This document shows, piece after piece, positions 10,048-18,506 of a stretch of 64,000 nucleotides of DNA; the stretch's first letter is position 1; each line of letters starts with the position of its first letter. The position numbers and the translations under genes are program-made. Source of the stretch: Saccharopolyspora ipomoeae (GTDB taxonomy: Bacteria > Actinomycetota > Actinomycetes > Mycobacteriales > Pseudonocardiaceae). The stretch lies in contig NZ_JASAOF010000010.1 in NCBI RefSeq assembly GCF_029952525.1, positions 153,511 to 217,510 on the forward strand. Reading direction: 5' to 3'. The notes beneath the pieces were generated by a model. The model was not told where the DNA came from. It saw nothing but the letters and a program-made list of their open reading frames with translations, and ran no database searches.

Positions 10048-10866
10048 TCAGGTGTAGTAGTTGCCCGGGCCCGTGCGGAGCTGGGTGATCTGCTCCGGGT
10101 CGTGGCCGTAGATCACCTGGGCGTTCGTGCGCTCCTGGATGCCGCGGATCTTCTCGGCCGACTCCAGCCACGCCACCGAGTCGTAGACGATGCCGGCGCC
10201 GATCGCCGGTGGGCCGTAGGACTCCTTGCGGTACAAGGCATCCGAGGCGAAGATCATCGTCCCGCTGTCGGCGAGGTCCACCTGCAGGCTCATCGTGCCC
10301 CACGTGTGGCCCGGTGTGCTCAGCAGCGTGACGCCCGGCAGCAGCTCGGTGTCGCCGCGGACCGTGTCGAGCTCCAGGCCGTCGTAATCGGACTTGATGT
10401 GGGCGCCCTTGTTGTAGCCGTCGAAGGAGAACGCGCCCTCCTTCTCCCGCTCGTCGACGAGGATCTTCGTGCCCGCGCGCTGCCAGAACTTCGCGTTGGC
10501 GGCGTGGTCCATGTGCAGGTGCGACAGGACCAGGTAGTCGATGTCGCTGGGCTCCAGCTTCAGCTGCTTGAGGCGGGAATCCAGCCACTCCTCCTCGGGC
10601 ACCGTGTCGACCGGGAAGAACTGGTCGAGGCCCGTCGGGCCCCAGCGGTCCTCCCAGTCGCGGGGCACGCCCGCGTCCCACATCAGCTTCTGGCCGTTGG
10701 GATGTTCCAGGTAGACGACGTGGGTGGGCACCGGGACCCAGTCGCGCTGCTTCGACGGTTGCGCCTGGGTGGCCATCCGGGACGGGTCGATGAGCAGCCA
10801 CGTGAGATCGGCGTGCATCGTTCCGGTCGGGATGATGGTGACCTTGATCTTGTCGTTGTCGGACAT
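10048..10866 (-). CDS. Metallo-beta-lactamase-fold hydrolase (AHL-lactonase-like)
   Basis: A 272-aa metallo-hydrolase. The dinuclear metal motif HLHMDH is at residues 116-121, followed by the distal 'PGHTWG' histidine, 'ASDAL' aspartate and 'YGHDPE' histidine. The closest recognisable group is N-acyl-homoserine-lactone lactonases (AttM/AiiA). Homologues next to alcohol dehydrogenases may instead hydrolyse lactones or thioesters formed after alcohol oxidation. It begins 12 bp after the alcohol dehydrogenase and is surely in its operon. Quorum quenching should not be assumed. Confidence 0.85.
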   Translation of the reverse strand: MSDNDKIKVTIIPTGTMHADLTWLLIDPSRMATQAQPSKQRDWVPVPTHVVYLEHPNGQKLMWDAGVPRDWEDRWGPTGLDQFFPVDTVPEEEWLDSRLKQLKLEPSDIDYLVLSHLHMDHAANAKFWQRAGTKILVDEREKEGAFSFDGYNKGAHIKSDYDGLELDTVRGDTELLPGVTLLSTPGHTWGTMSLQVDLADSGTMIFASDALYRKESYGPPAIGAGIVYDSVAWLESAEKIRGIQERTNAQVIYGHDPEQITQLRTGPGNYYT

Positions 10867-10878
10867 GCCGAACCTCCC

Positions 10879-11994
10879 TCACTCGTGCACGATCACGCCT
10901 CGGATGAGCTTGCCCGCCTTGAGGTCCTCGTAGCCCTCGTTGACCTGGTCGAGGGTGTAGTTCTTGGTGACGAGCTCGTCGAGCTTGAGCCGCCCGGAGT
11001 TCCACAGCCGCAGCAGCTTCACGATGTCGTACTGCGGGTTGCAGGAGCCGAACTGCGCGCCCCGGATGACCTTCTCGTTGCGGGTGAACATCGCGCTCGG
11101 CAGCTGGATCGTCAGGTTCTCCGGGTTGGCCTGCCCGACCACCACGATCGTGCCGCCCTTGCCGACGATGTCGAACGCCTGCCGGACCACGACCTCGTCC
11201 ATCACCCCGACCGTCAGGATCGCCTGATCGGCACCTTCGCCCCAGGTCAGCTCGTTGACCTTGGCCGCGGCCTCGTCGGCGTCGGCGAAGACGTGGGTCG
11301 CGCCGAGTTCGAGCGCGGTCTTGCGCTTGAACTCCACCGGGTCGACGACCACCACGTACTTGGCGCCCGCGTAGGCCGCGCCCTGCACCGAGTTGATGCC
11401 GACCCCGCCGGAGCCGTAGATGACCGCCGTGTCGCCGGCCTTCACCCCGCCCGCGTTGACCGCCGAACCCCAGCCGGTCGGCACGCCGCAGCCCGCCAGC
11501 ACCGCCACCTCCAGGGGCAGCCACGGGTCGACCTTCACCGCGGAGCGGGCCGGGATCGTGGCGCGCTCGGAGAACGTGCCGAGCATGCACATCCCGCCCA
11601 GATCGCGGCCGTCCCGGTGGAAGCGGAAGGTCCCGTCCGGCATGTGGCCCTTGAGGATGTTCGCCCCGAGGTTGCACAGGTTCGAATGCCCGGAGGCGCA
11701 GTAGCGGCACACCCCGCAGCTCGGCATGAAGCTGCACACCACGTGATCACCCGGCTCGACGTGCGTCACGCCGGGACCCACGGCCTCGATGATCCCGGCA
11801 CCCTCGTGACCACCGACGATGGGATATCGGGGTGAGTCGCCGTAGACGCCGTCGGTGAGGTGCAGGTCCGAGTGGCACAGCCCGGAGGCGGTGAACTTGA
11901 TCTGCACCTCGCCGACGCGCGGCTCGTCGACGTCGAGTTCGACGATCTCGAACTCCTTGCTTCCTTCTTCCAGGACTGCAGCACGGGACTTCAT
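10879..11994 (-). CDS. NDMA-dependent (mycofactocin-type) zinc alcohol dehydrogenase
   Basis: A 371-aa medium-chain dehydrogenase. Catalytic-zinc ligands are C40 and H63 (GGHE); structural-zinc cysteines are C93, C96, C99 and C107. A Rossmann GSGGVG sits near residue 195. The sequence style matches the actinobacterial NDMA-dependent alcohol dehydrogenases, known to hold NAD tightly and to pass electrons to mycofactocin instead of exchanging cofactor. ATG 11994 follows GAGGTGG. It leads an operon with the metallo-hydrolase and FmdB genes. No mycofactocin biosynthesis genes lie in this window, so the cofactor link is by family only. Confidence 0.88.
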   Translation of the reverse strand: MKSRAAVLEEGSKEFEIVELDVDEPRVGEVQIKFTASGLCHSDLHLTDGVYGDSPRYPIVGGHEGAGIIEAVGPGVTHVEPGDHVVCSFMPSCGVCRYCASGHSNLCNLGANILKGHMPDGTFRFHRDGRDLGGMCMLGTFSERATIPARSAVKVDPWLPLEVAVLAGCGVPTGWGSAVNAGGVKAGDTAVIYGSGGVGINSVQGAAYAGAKYVVVVDPVEFKRKTALELGATHVFADADEAAAKVNELTWGEGADQAILTVGVMDEVVVRQAFDIVGKGGTIVVVGQANPENLTIQLPSAMFTRNEKVIRGAQFGSCNPQYDIVKLLRLWNSGRLKLDELVTKNYTLDQVNEGYEDLKAGKLIRGVIVHE

Positions 11995-12144
11995 CGGCCA
12001 CCTCTGCGGATTCGGACGGAACGAGTGGGACGGGCTCTGAATGCGCTCGGGATCCAGCCCGCACGCGCGCCGGCCGGTGGGACGGGCGGGATCGAGGGCT
12101 GGACGGATCAGCTGGCTCCGCACACCGGGACATCACGCCTGGAT

Positions 12145-12288
12145 ATGTACGGCCAAAACTCGGTCAGTTTCACTCCGGCCTTGTCGGGTGTCAAGGTAGC
12201 AGCGCGAAAGCGACTTGTGCCAACGCAGTTCAGCCCTTCGGTTGGGCGTTGACAGGCCGCGTTCGGGCTCGCACGATTGGCCGTACAT
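12145..12288. promoter_or_regulatory. Divergent control region with inverted 12-bp boxes
   Basis: The 360 bp between the alcohol dehydrogenase and PrpD-like genes contain ATGTACGGCCAA (12145-12156) and its exact reverse complement TTGGCCGTACAT (12277-12288), 120 bp apart. Each lies upstream of one of the diverging genes. They look like operators of one regulator; the GntR-UTRA protein at 14782 is the nearest candidate. No other gene is visible in the gap. Confidence 0.55.
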
Positions 12289-12354
12289 TCTTCCGGTCTC
12301 GGTGAGCCCGGAACCGGCCCGCGCGGCGTGCGCTGCGCACGATCGGGAGCGCGG

Positions 12355-13563
12355 ATGGACTCGACCGCTGAGGCGCTGGCGCGGTGGGCGCACGAACTCG
12401 ACCCGGACCCCCACGACCTGGCGCTGGCGCGGCGCTCGCTGCTGGACACCCTCGCGGTCACCCTGGCCGCCCGCGACGACGAGCTGGTGCGGCTCTCCGC
12501 CGAGCTGCCCGACGCGGCGCGCTGGGCGGCGGTCGGGCACGTGCTGGACTTCGACGACCTGCACGTGGAATCGACCACCCACATCAGCGTGGTGTGCGTG
12601 CCCGCGACCTTGGCGGCCGGTGGTGACGCCCGCGCCTACCTGGCCGGGGCCGGGGTGATGGCGCGGATCGGGGTGGCGCTGGGCTGGTCGCACTACAGCA
12701 GCGGCTGGCACGCCACCTGCACGGCCGGTGCACCGGCCGCCGCGGTGTGCGCCGGGGTCGCGCTCGGGTTGTCTGCCGAGCGGCTGGCCACGGCGATGGC
12801 GCTGGCCGTGCCGGCGGCCGGGGGCGTGCAGCGGGCCTTCGGCACCTCCGGCAAGTCGCTGCAGGTCGGCTTCGCCGCCGAGGCGGGGGTGCGGGCCGCG
12901 AGGTTGGCCGCCGCGGGCGCGACCGCCGACCCGACGGCGCTGGACGCCTGGTTGCGGCTGGTCGGAGGCGACCCGGACCGGGTGGACCTCTCCGGTCCCG
13001 CGGTGCCGGGTGGGCTGGCGATCAAGATGTTCCCCTGCTGCTACGCGCTGCAGCGCCCGATCAGCGCGCTGCGCGAGCAGCTCCCCGACGTCGAGGCCGC
13101 GACCGTGGAGGAGGTCCGGGTGCGCACGCCCGCCGGGACCGTTCAGCCGCTGATCCACCACCGGCCGAGCACCGGGTTGCAGGGCAAGTTCAGCATGGAG
13201 TACGCCGTGGCGGCGGCGCTGCTCGACCCGCACCCCGGATTCGCGAGCTTCACGGACGAGGCCGTGACCAGGGCTGAGGCCCAGCGGCTCGTTCGCCAGG
13301 TGACGGTGGACGAAACACCGGGTGGTGACTGGCTCCTCGACGGTCGGGTCGAGATCTCGGTGCGGCTGCGCGACGGCACGCGCCACGCGGCCGCGCTGGA
13401 ACTCCCGCCGGGATCACCCGGGCGCCCGCCGTCCGACGAGGACCTGACCGCCAAGATCACCGACTGCGGAGCCGGATCACTGCTGTCCGATGTGGACTGG
13501 TGCGGTGCCGCGCCGCTGCTCGCCGAACACCTCCCCGGAACCGAGAAGAAGGAACCCGCGTGA
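12355..13563 (+). CDS. MmgE/PrpD-family protein
   Basis: About 402 residues related to 2-methylcitrate dehydratase (PrpD), MmgE and cis-aconitate decarboxylase. The family's helical domain with 'GHVLDFDDLH', 'GWHATCTAGAPAAAVC' and 'FGTSGKSLQVGFAAEAGVRA' is clear, followed by the lid region with 'KMFPCCYALQRPI'. It is slightly shorter than typical members (about 450), mainly near the N-terminus. ATG 12355 follows GGGAGCG. Its stop overlaps the GTG of the acyl-CoA dehydrogenase (GTGA). The pairing suggests catabolism of a branched or dicarboxylic acid; the substrate is unknown. Confidence 0.85.
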   Translation: MDSTAEALARWAHELDPDPHDLALARRSLLDTLAVTLAARDDELVRLSAELPDAARWAAVGHVLDFDDLHVESTTHISVVCVPATLAAGGDARAYLAGAGVMARIGVALGWSHYSSGWHATCTAGAPAAAVCAGVALGLSAERLATAMALAVPAAGGVQRAFGTSGKSLQVGFAAEAGVRAARLAAAGATADPTALDAWLRLVGGDPDRVDLSGPAVPGGLAIKMFPCCYALQRPISALREQLPDVEAATVEEVRVRTPAGTVQPLIHHRPSTGLQGKFSMEYAVAAALLDPHPGFASFTDEAVTRAEAQRLVRQVTVDETPGGDWLLDGRVEISVRLRDGTRHAAALELPPGSPGRPPSDEDLTAKITDCGAGSLLSDVDWCGAAPLLAEHLPGTEKKEPA

Positions 13564-14717
13564 GCTCCCTGAGCGAAGAAGAGCAGGCGATCGTCGACAC
13601 CGTCCGCGACTTCGTCGACCGCGACGTGCGTCCCGCGGCCCGGGACCTGGAGCACGCCAACGACTACCCCGAGGAGCTCATCGAGCAGATGAAGCGGCTC
13701 GGCATCTTCGGCCTGGCGATTCCCGAGCCATACGGCGAGGTCGCGGTGTCCGCGCCGTGCTACGCGCGGGTCACCGAGCAGCTCGCACGCGGCTGGATGA
13801 GCCTCGCCGGGGCGATGGGCGGGCACACCGTGGTCTCCAAGCTCATCCACACCTTCGGCACCGAGGACCAGAAGCAGCGCTACCTGCCGAAGATGGCCAC
13901 CGGCGAGATCCGCGCGACGATGGCGCTGACCGAACCCGGCGGCGGCTCCGACCTGCAGGCGCTGACCACCCACGCGCGCCGCGACGGCGACCACTACGTG
14001 ATCAACGGGTCGAAGACCTGGATCACCAACGCCCGCCGCTCGCAGCTCATCGCCCTGCTGTGCAAGACCGATCCCGCGGCCGAGCCCCGGCACCGGGGCA
14101 TCAGCATCGTCCTCGTCGAGCACGGTCCCGGGCTGACCGTCTCCCGCGACCTGCCCAAGCTCGGCTACAAGGGCGTGGAGAGCTGCGAGCTGTCGTTCAC
14201 CGACCACCGGGCACCGGTGGAGGCGCTGCTCGGCGGCGAGGAGGGGCGCGGGTTCGCGCAGATGATGAAGGGCCTGGAGATCGGCCGCATCCAGGTCGCC
14301 TCGCGGGCGCTCGGGGTGGCGCGGGCCGCGCTCGACGACGCGCTGCGCTACTCGCAGGAGCGGGAGAGCTTCGGCAAGCCGATCTGGAAGCACCAGTCCG
14401 TCGGCAACCACCTCGCCGACATGGCCACCAAGTACAGCGCCGCCCGGCAGCTGGTGCTGCACGCCGCCGAGCGCTACGACAGCGGCGAGCGCTGCGACAT
14501 GGAAGCGGGCATGGCCAAGCTGTTCGCCTCCGAGGCCGCGATGGAGATCGCGCTCAACGCCGTGCGGGTGCACGGCGGCTACGGGTACTCCACCGAGTTC
14601 GACGTGGAGCGCTACTTCCGGGACGCGCCGCTGATGATCGTCGGCGAGGGCACCAACGAGATCCAGCGCAACGTCATCAGCTCCCAGCTGATCGCCCGCG
14701 GCGGGCTCGACCCGTGA
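13560..14717 (+). CDS. Acyl-CoA dehydrogenase
   Basis: A 385-aa flavoprotein of the acyl-CoA dehydrogenase family. Visible are 'MALTEPGGGSD' in the beta-domain, 'LEIGRIQVASRALGVARAALD' in the C-terminal helices and 'VHGGYGYS', then 'IVGEGTNEIQRN', with glutamate at the usual catalytic position. The GTG start overlaps the stop of the PrpD-like gene and follows AAGAAGGAA. The gene sits between PrpD-like and GntR-UTRA genes in one rightward unit, so it is probably induced by the same substrate. Confidence 0.92.
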   Translation: MSSLSEEEQAIVDTVRDFVDRDVRPAARDLEHANDYPEELIEQMKRLGIFGLAIPEPYGEVAVSAPCYARVTEQLARGWMSLAGAMGGHTVVSKLIHTFGTEDQKQRYLPKMATGEIRATMALTEPGGGSDLQALTTHARRDGDHYVINGSKTWITNARRSQLIALLCKTDPAAEPRHRGISIVLVEHGPGLTVSRDLPKLGYKGVESCELSFTDHRAPVEALLGGEEGRGFAQMMKGLEIGRIQVASRALGVARAALDDALRYSQERESFGKPIWKHQSVGNHLADMATKYSAARQLVLHAAERYDSGERCDMEAGMAKLFASEAAMEIALNAVRVHGGYGYSTEFDVERYFRDAPLMIVGEGTNEIQRNVISSQLIARGGLDP

Positions 14718-14781
14718 CCGGGACGGCGCCGCCGGGGAGCTGACACAATCACCGGTGAGTCCACGGGTGCGGCGAGGTGGG

Positions 14782-15531
14782 ATGAGCAGCAAGGAGCAGA
14801 CCGGTCAAGCGGCGTACAAGGTGCTCGCCCGCGAACTGCGGGAGGCGATCCTGCAGCGCCGCTACGTCGACGGCACGCGGCTGCCCACCGAGGCCGAGCT
14901 CGCCGCCGAGCACCAGGTCAGCAGGCAGACCGTGCGCCGCGCGTTCCACGACCTGGTGGCCGAGGGCATGGTCTACCGGGTACCGGGGCGGGGCACGTTC
15001 GCCGCGCCCCGCGAGGGCCAGTACCTGCGGCAGTTCGGGTCCATCGAGGACCTGATGGGCCTGTCGCTGGACACCCAGCTCGAGGTGCTGCGACCGCTGC
15101 ACCGCCGGGTCGACATCGACGCCGCCAGCCGCCTCCGGCTCGACAGCGACGCCGTGCACACCGTGGTGTTCCGCCGCACCCACGACGGAGAGCCGTTCTG
15201 CCACACCGCGGTTCACCTGCACCCGGCCGCCGCGGCCGTGCTCGCCGACGTGCCGGAGCTGACCGAGAGGGGCGCGGTCAGCGACGCCACCATCATCGGC
15301 CTGCTCGACACCCGGTTGTCGAACCCCATCGCCGAGGCCGAGCAGAGCATCACCGCGGCTGCCGCCGAGAAGCACCTGGCGGACGCGCTGGGCTGCACCA
15401 TCGGCGACCCGCTGCTGCGCGTGGACCGCATCTACCTGACCACCGACCAGCACCCGGTCGAGCTGGCCATCAACCACTTCCTGCCCGAGCAGTACTCCTA
15501 CCGCGTCAAACTCCGCCGCAGCACGCACTAG
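14782..15531 (+). CDS. GntR-family regulator with UTRA effector domain (HutC type)
   Basis: A 249-aa regulator. The N-terminal winged helix contains 'LPTEAELAAEHQVSRQTVRRAF' and 'VPGRGTF', typical of HutC-type GntR proteins. The C-terminal UTRA domain would bind a small-molecule inducer. ATG 14782 (site GAGGTGGG) is preferred over GTG 14755. It follows the PrpD/acyl-CoA dehydrogenase genes and probably controls that unit, perhaps through the ATGTACGGCCAA boxes. No DNA-binding evidence exists beyond position. Confidence 0.88.
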   Translation: MSSKEQTGQAAYKVLARELREAILQRRYVDGTRLPTEAELAAEHQVSRQTVRRAFHDLVAEGMVYRVPGRGTFAAPREGQYLRQFGSIEDLMGLSLDTQLEVLRPLHRRVDIDAASRLRLDSDAVHTVVFRRTHDGEPFCHTAVHLHPAAAAVLADVPELTERGAVSDATIIGLLDTRLSNPIAEAEQSITAAAAEKHLADALGCTIGDPLLRVDRIYLTTDQHPVELAINHFLPEQYSYRVKLRRSTH

Positions 15532-15652
15532 TCGCGCGACGCGTCTGATGTCGAGGGCGGCCTCGACCTTCTGGCGCAGGATCTTCTCGCCGTGCGCTCG
15601 GGCGAGCTGCACGGCAGGCGCCGGCGGCAGGAGCTTCAGCGGTGCGAGGCCG

Positions 15653-16231
15653 TCACCGGATGCGGTGCAGGCGGATCGCGGAGATGAGGAAGAAGATGCC
15701 GCCGAGGGTCGCGTACCCGGCGACCCCGCTCAGCGACGCATTCGGGCTGTCGGCCGTCAGGATGAAGCCGCCGCCTGCAGCGGTGGAGAGCCCGCCGCTG
15801 AGGATCATCGCCCACTGGCCGCCGAGCCGGTGGCGCAGGATCGCGACGACGAGCTGGACGATACCTGCCGTGATCGCCCACAGCCCCCACACCCGCAGCA
15901 CGCCGGGGATCCCGGACGTGGACGCGACGACGAGCCCGATCGCCGCGAGCAGGCTCAGCGCCATGTTGAGGTACAGCGGCGCTTTCGCGCGGGTGGTCCC
16001 GGAGGAGCGGAAGTCGATCACAGCGGCCGCGACGTCGAACAGCGGGTAGACCACGAGCAGGGCGATCACCGCAGGGCCGGTGGTCTCGGCCGTCGCGAGA
16101 ACCAGGGCGGCCCAGGCCGCGGCGAATCCGAAGCGCGCGTAGTAGAGCGTTCGCAACGACCTGAGGCCGCGCGAGGCGTCCGGCGTCGGGCTCGCGCCCT
16201 GGGCGAGGGTTGCTTCAGGAGAACGGGACAT
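15653..16231 (-). CDS. HdeD-like (DUF308-type) membrane protein
   Basis: A 192-aa membrane protein with a short charged N-terminus and about six hydrophobic segments in three pairs, for example 'AVIALLVVYPLFDVAAAVID' and 'LLAAIGLVVASTSGIPGVL'. The duplicated small-hairpin layout resembles HdeD/DUF308 proteins, which are linked to acid or stress tolerance in other bacteria; the function here is unknown. Start ATG 16231 has GAGGGGATC upstream. It diverges from a TetR regulator, with two operator-like palindromes between. Confidence 0.72.
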   Translation of the reverse strand: MSRSPEATLAQGASPTPDASRGLRSLRTLYYARFGFAAAWAALVLATAETTGPAVIALLVVYPLFDVAAAVIDFRSSGTTRAKAPLYLNMALSLLAAIGLVVASTSGIPGVLRVWGLWAITAGIVQLVVAILRHRLGGQWAMILSGGLSTAAGGGFILTADSPNASLSGVAGYATLGGIFFLISAIRLHRIR

Positions 16232-16264
16232 CGGGTTGATCCCCTCGGAGTGGAGCACGTAGAT

Positions 16265-16325
16265 AGAACGATCGGTCTCATTCAGCGTGGACCTGTGCGC
16301 CCGGGTTGTCAAGAACGATCGTTCT
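16265..16325. promoter_or_regulatory. Two TetR-type operator palindromes
   Basis: AGAACGATCGTTCT (16312-16325, perfect) and AGAACGATCGGTCT (16265-16278, one mismatch) lie in the divergent promoter of the membrane-protein and TetR genes. Their size and position fit autoregulation by the adjacent TetR protein with co-control of the membrane protein. Confidence 0.75.
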
Positions 16326-16375
16326 ATCTGCTAGCCTGAGCTGCGAATCTGCACGCTGTCGGAGCAGGGGGACCG

Positions 16376-16948
16376 ATGTCGGAGGCGCGGGCGCGATTGC
16401 TCAGGGCGGCCACTCGGCTCTTCTACGCCGAAGGCCTGCACGCCGTGGGCGTCGACCGGGTCATCGCCGAAGCCCAGGTCACGCGCGCCACCCTGTACCG
16501 GCACTTCCCGAGCAAGGACGACCTGCTCGTCGCGTACTTGACGGAGGTCGACGAGAGCTTCCGCGCGCGAGTGGCCGAGGTCCGCGCCGCGGAGTCGAGT
16601 TCGGCCCGCAGCATCCAGGAGATCGGCCGGACGATCGCCTCCGACATCCGCACCTCCGGGTTCCGGGGCTGCGCGTTCCTCAACGCCGCCGCCGAGTACC
16701 CCGACCCGGAACATCCCGTCCACCGGGCGGTTCTCGCGCACCGGCAGTGGTTCCTGGAGACGATGGTCGACCTCTTCTCCGGCACCGGCAAGATCGACCC
16801 GGAACCGGCCGCCCGGCACTTCGTCATGATGCGCGACGGCGCCATGTCCGCCGGCTGCCTGACCGCTCCGGAACCGCTCTGCGAGACGTTCCTGCGCGGG
16901 GTGGAAGGACTTCTGACCTTCCGCAGCCGGGAAGCCGCGAGTTCCTGA
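16376..16948 (+). CDS. TetR-family transcriptional repressor
   Basis: A 190-aa one-component repressor. The N-terminal helix-turn-helix is clear: 'GVDRVIAEAQVTRATLYRHFPSKDDLL' contains the usual TLYRHFPSK signature. The ligand-binding domain follows, with 'FRGCAFLNAAAEYPDPEHP' as in TetR proteins that regulate membrane or detoxification genes. It is divergent from the HdeD-like protein, with palindromic operators between, so the regulatory pair is well supported. The ligand is unknown. Confidence 0.9.
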   Translation: MSEARARLLRAATRLFYAEGLHAVGVDRVIAEAQVTRATLYRHFPSKDDLLVAYLTEVDESFRARVAEVRAAESSSARSIQEIGRTIASDIRTSGFRGCAFLNAAAEYPDPEHPVHRAVLAHRQWFLETMVDLFSGTGKIDPEPAARHFVMMRDGAMSAGCLTAPEPLCETFLRGVEGLLTFRSREAASS

Positions 16949-17119
16949 GGCCGGAAGGTGGCCTGCGGCTGCGCGGATCCGGTGCTGGTGGCCGGGGCGT
17001 TCCGCTGATCGTGATAGAACAGGGATGACCGGTGCGCCGGAGGGCTTTTCGGGGGAGGCCGCTGCTTCCGCGCCGAGCGAGTCCGGTGCGCGCCGAACTC
17101 GGCGACGAAGTAGGAGCAG

Positions 17120-17629
17120 GTGGACCCTCAGCAGTGGCTGGACGATTTCCAGCGGCGCATCGGTGACATGGCGGAGAAGTCCGCGAGTCTGCAGGAGGAG
17201 CTGGCCGGGGCGAACGCCACCGCCAGCTCCCCGGACGGGACCGTCGTGGTGACGGTGAGTCCGACGGGGGCGCTGCTGGACCTGGATCTCGGCAAGCGCA
17301 TCACCGAGTGCTCGCCGACCCGGATCAAGCAGATGATCCTCGACGTCGCCGGTCAGGCGCAGCGCCAGGCCGCGCACCAGGTCGCCGAGGTCTTCGCGCC
17401 CTACGGCGGCGACACCGAGGCGATGCGGCTGATCAACCGGCACCTGCCCCCGGACGACGACGAACCGGAGAGCGTGTTCACCGCGGCCCCGGAGGACTCC
17501 GATCCCGCCCCGTCAGCCGCGTCGTCCCCGTCGTCCCCGTCTGCCGCGTCGTCCCCGTCGACCCGGCCGCGTCCCGAGTCGCGTCCGGACGACGAGGAGG
17601 AGACCGACGAGGACGAGCGGCCGTGGTGA
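17120..17629 (+). CDS. YbaB/EbfC-family protein with disordered acidic tail
   Basis: A 169-aa protein: an N-terminal YbaB/EbfC-like domain (about 1-100) with coiled-coil helices and the beta segment 'VVVTVSPTGALLDLDLG', then a low-complexity tail of Ser-Pro-Ala repeats and a very acidic end ('DDEEETDEDERPW'). GTG 17120 has TAGGAGCAG upstream. In actinomycetes such proteins often stand first in small cassettes with WXG100-like proteins, and probably act as structural or chaperone partners rather than nucleoid proteins. The next gene fits that pattern. Confidence 0.8.
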   Translation: MDPQQWLDDFQRRIGDMAEKSASLQEELAGANATASSPDGTVVVTVSPTGALLDLDLGKRITECSPTRIKQMILDVAGQAQRQAAHQVAEVFAPYGGDTEAMRLINRHLPPDDDEPESVFTAAPEDSDPAPSAASSPSSPSAASSPSTRPRPESRPDDEEETDEDERPW

Positions 17630-17656
17630 CGCGCGCCGGACAGGGGAGGGGAACCG

Positions 17657-18460
17657 ATGACTGACGCGTTCGCGGGGGCCGGTGTCGTCGAGTCCGTCGC
17701 GGGGCTGAACCAGACGATCAACGCGGAGTCCGAGAGCGAGACCGAGAAGGTCCTCGACATGACCTTCGCCTCGATCGACGCGGCGGCCTCGATCGCGTCC
17801 ACCGTGGTCGATCCGCTCGGCTCGGTGATCTCGGCGGGCGTGGGATGGCTGTTCGAGCACGTGTCGATCCTGCGGGAACCGCTCGACGCGCTCATGGGCG
17901 ATCCCGACGAGATCCAGGCCCACACCGAGGGGCTCAAGCAGCACAGCGACGAGGTCAAGCAGATCGCCGACCAGCACCGCGAGGCCGTGCAGGCGTTCCA
18001 GGGCTGGACCGGCGAAGCCGCCGAGGCGTTCCGCAAGAGCATGCTGCAGCTGGCCGACGAGTACACCGGCCTGTCGGAATCCGTGGCGACCACCGCGAAC
18101 ATCGCCGCCGTCAACGGAACCCTGGTCATCACGCTGCGCGATCTCGTCCGCGACATGATCGTCGAGCTGATCACCTCGCTGATCCAGGGCGCCCTGGTGG
18201 CGGTGTCCACGGCGGTGATCACCTTCGGCGCCTCGATCGCCGGGTTCGTCGCCTACACGATCGGCCGGGTGGCCGCGCTGGGCGTGGAGATCGGATCCAA
18301 GATCGCCAAGCTGATCGCCGCGTTCGCCCGGCAGGGAACCCGGCTCGCCAAGCTCGGTGACGCGATGGGCGACCTGACGAAGAACTTCGGCCGGTTCGCC
18401 GACGCGGCGGGCGTCGCGAGCATCGGCAACGACATCGGCCAGGCCGCGAACACCGCCTGA
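17657..18460 (+). CDS. WXG100-like helical protein (probable type VII secretion cargo)
   Basis: A 267-aa helical protein. Its centre carries the helix-turn-helix WXG signature: 'FQGWTGEAAEAF' with W117-T-G119 between amphipathic helices. A long hydrophobic segment around residues 155-210 ('ITSLIQGALVAVSTAVITFGASIAGFV') could be membrane-active. It lies 27 bp after the YbaB-like gene and 46 bp before the 480-aa protein, so the three are cotranscribed. By family it is likely exported by an ESX/type VII machine. No secretion-machine genes lie in the window. Confidence 0.75.
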   Translation: MTDAFAGAGVVESVAGLNQTINAESESETEKVLDMTFASIDAAASIASTVVDPLGSVISAGVGWLFEHVSILREPLDALMGDPDEIQAHTEGLKQHSDEVKQIADQHREAVQAFQGWTGEAAEAFRKSMLQLADEYTGLSESVATTANIAAVNGTLVITLRDLVRDMIVELITSLIQGALVAVSTAVITFGASIAGFVAYTIGRVAALGVEIGSKIAKLIAAFARQGTRLAKLGDAMGDLTKNFGRFADAAGVASIGNDIGQAANTA

Positions 18461-18506
18461 CATCGACATCAGCCAGTAACGACGTTCAGAGAGGACGAGT
18501 CGACCC

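Noticed and set aside
10048..10866. Firm quorum-quenching function for the lactonase-like protein
   Set aside because: Only the fold and metal motif are visible, and operon context points to alcohol metabolism.
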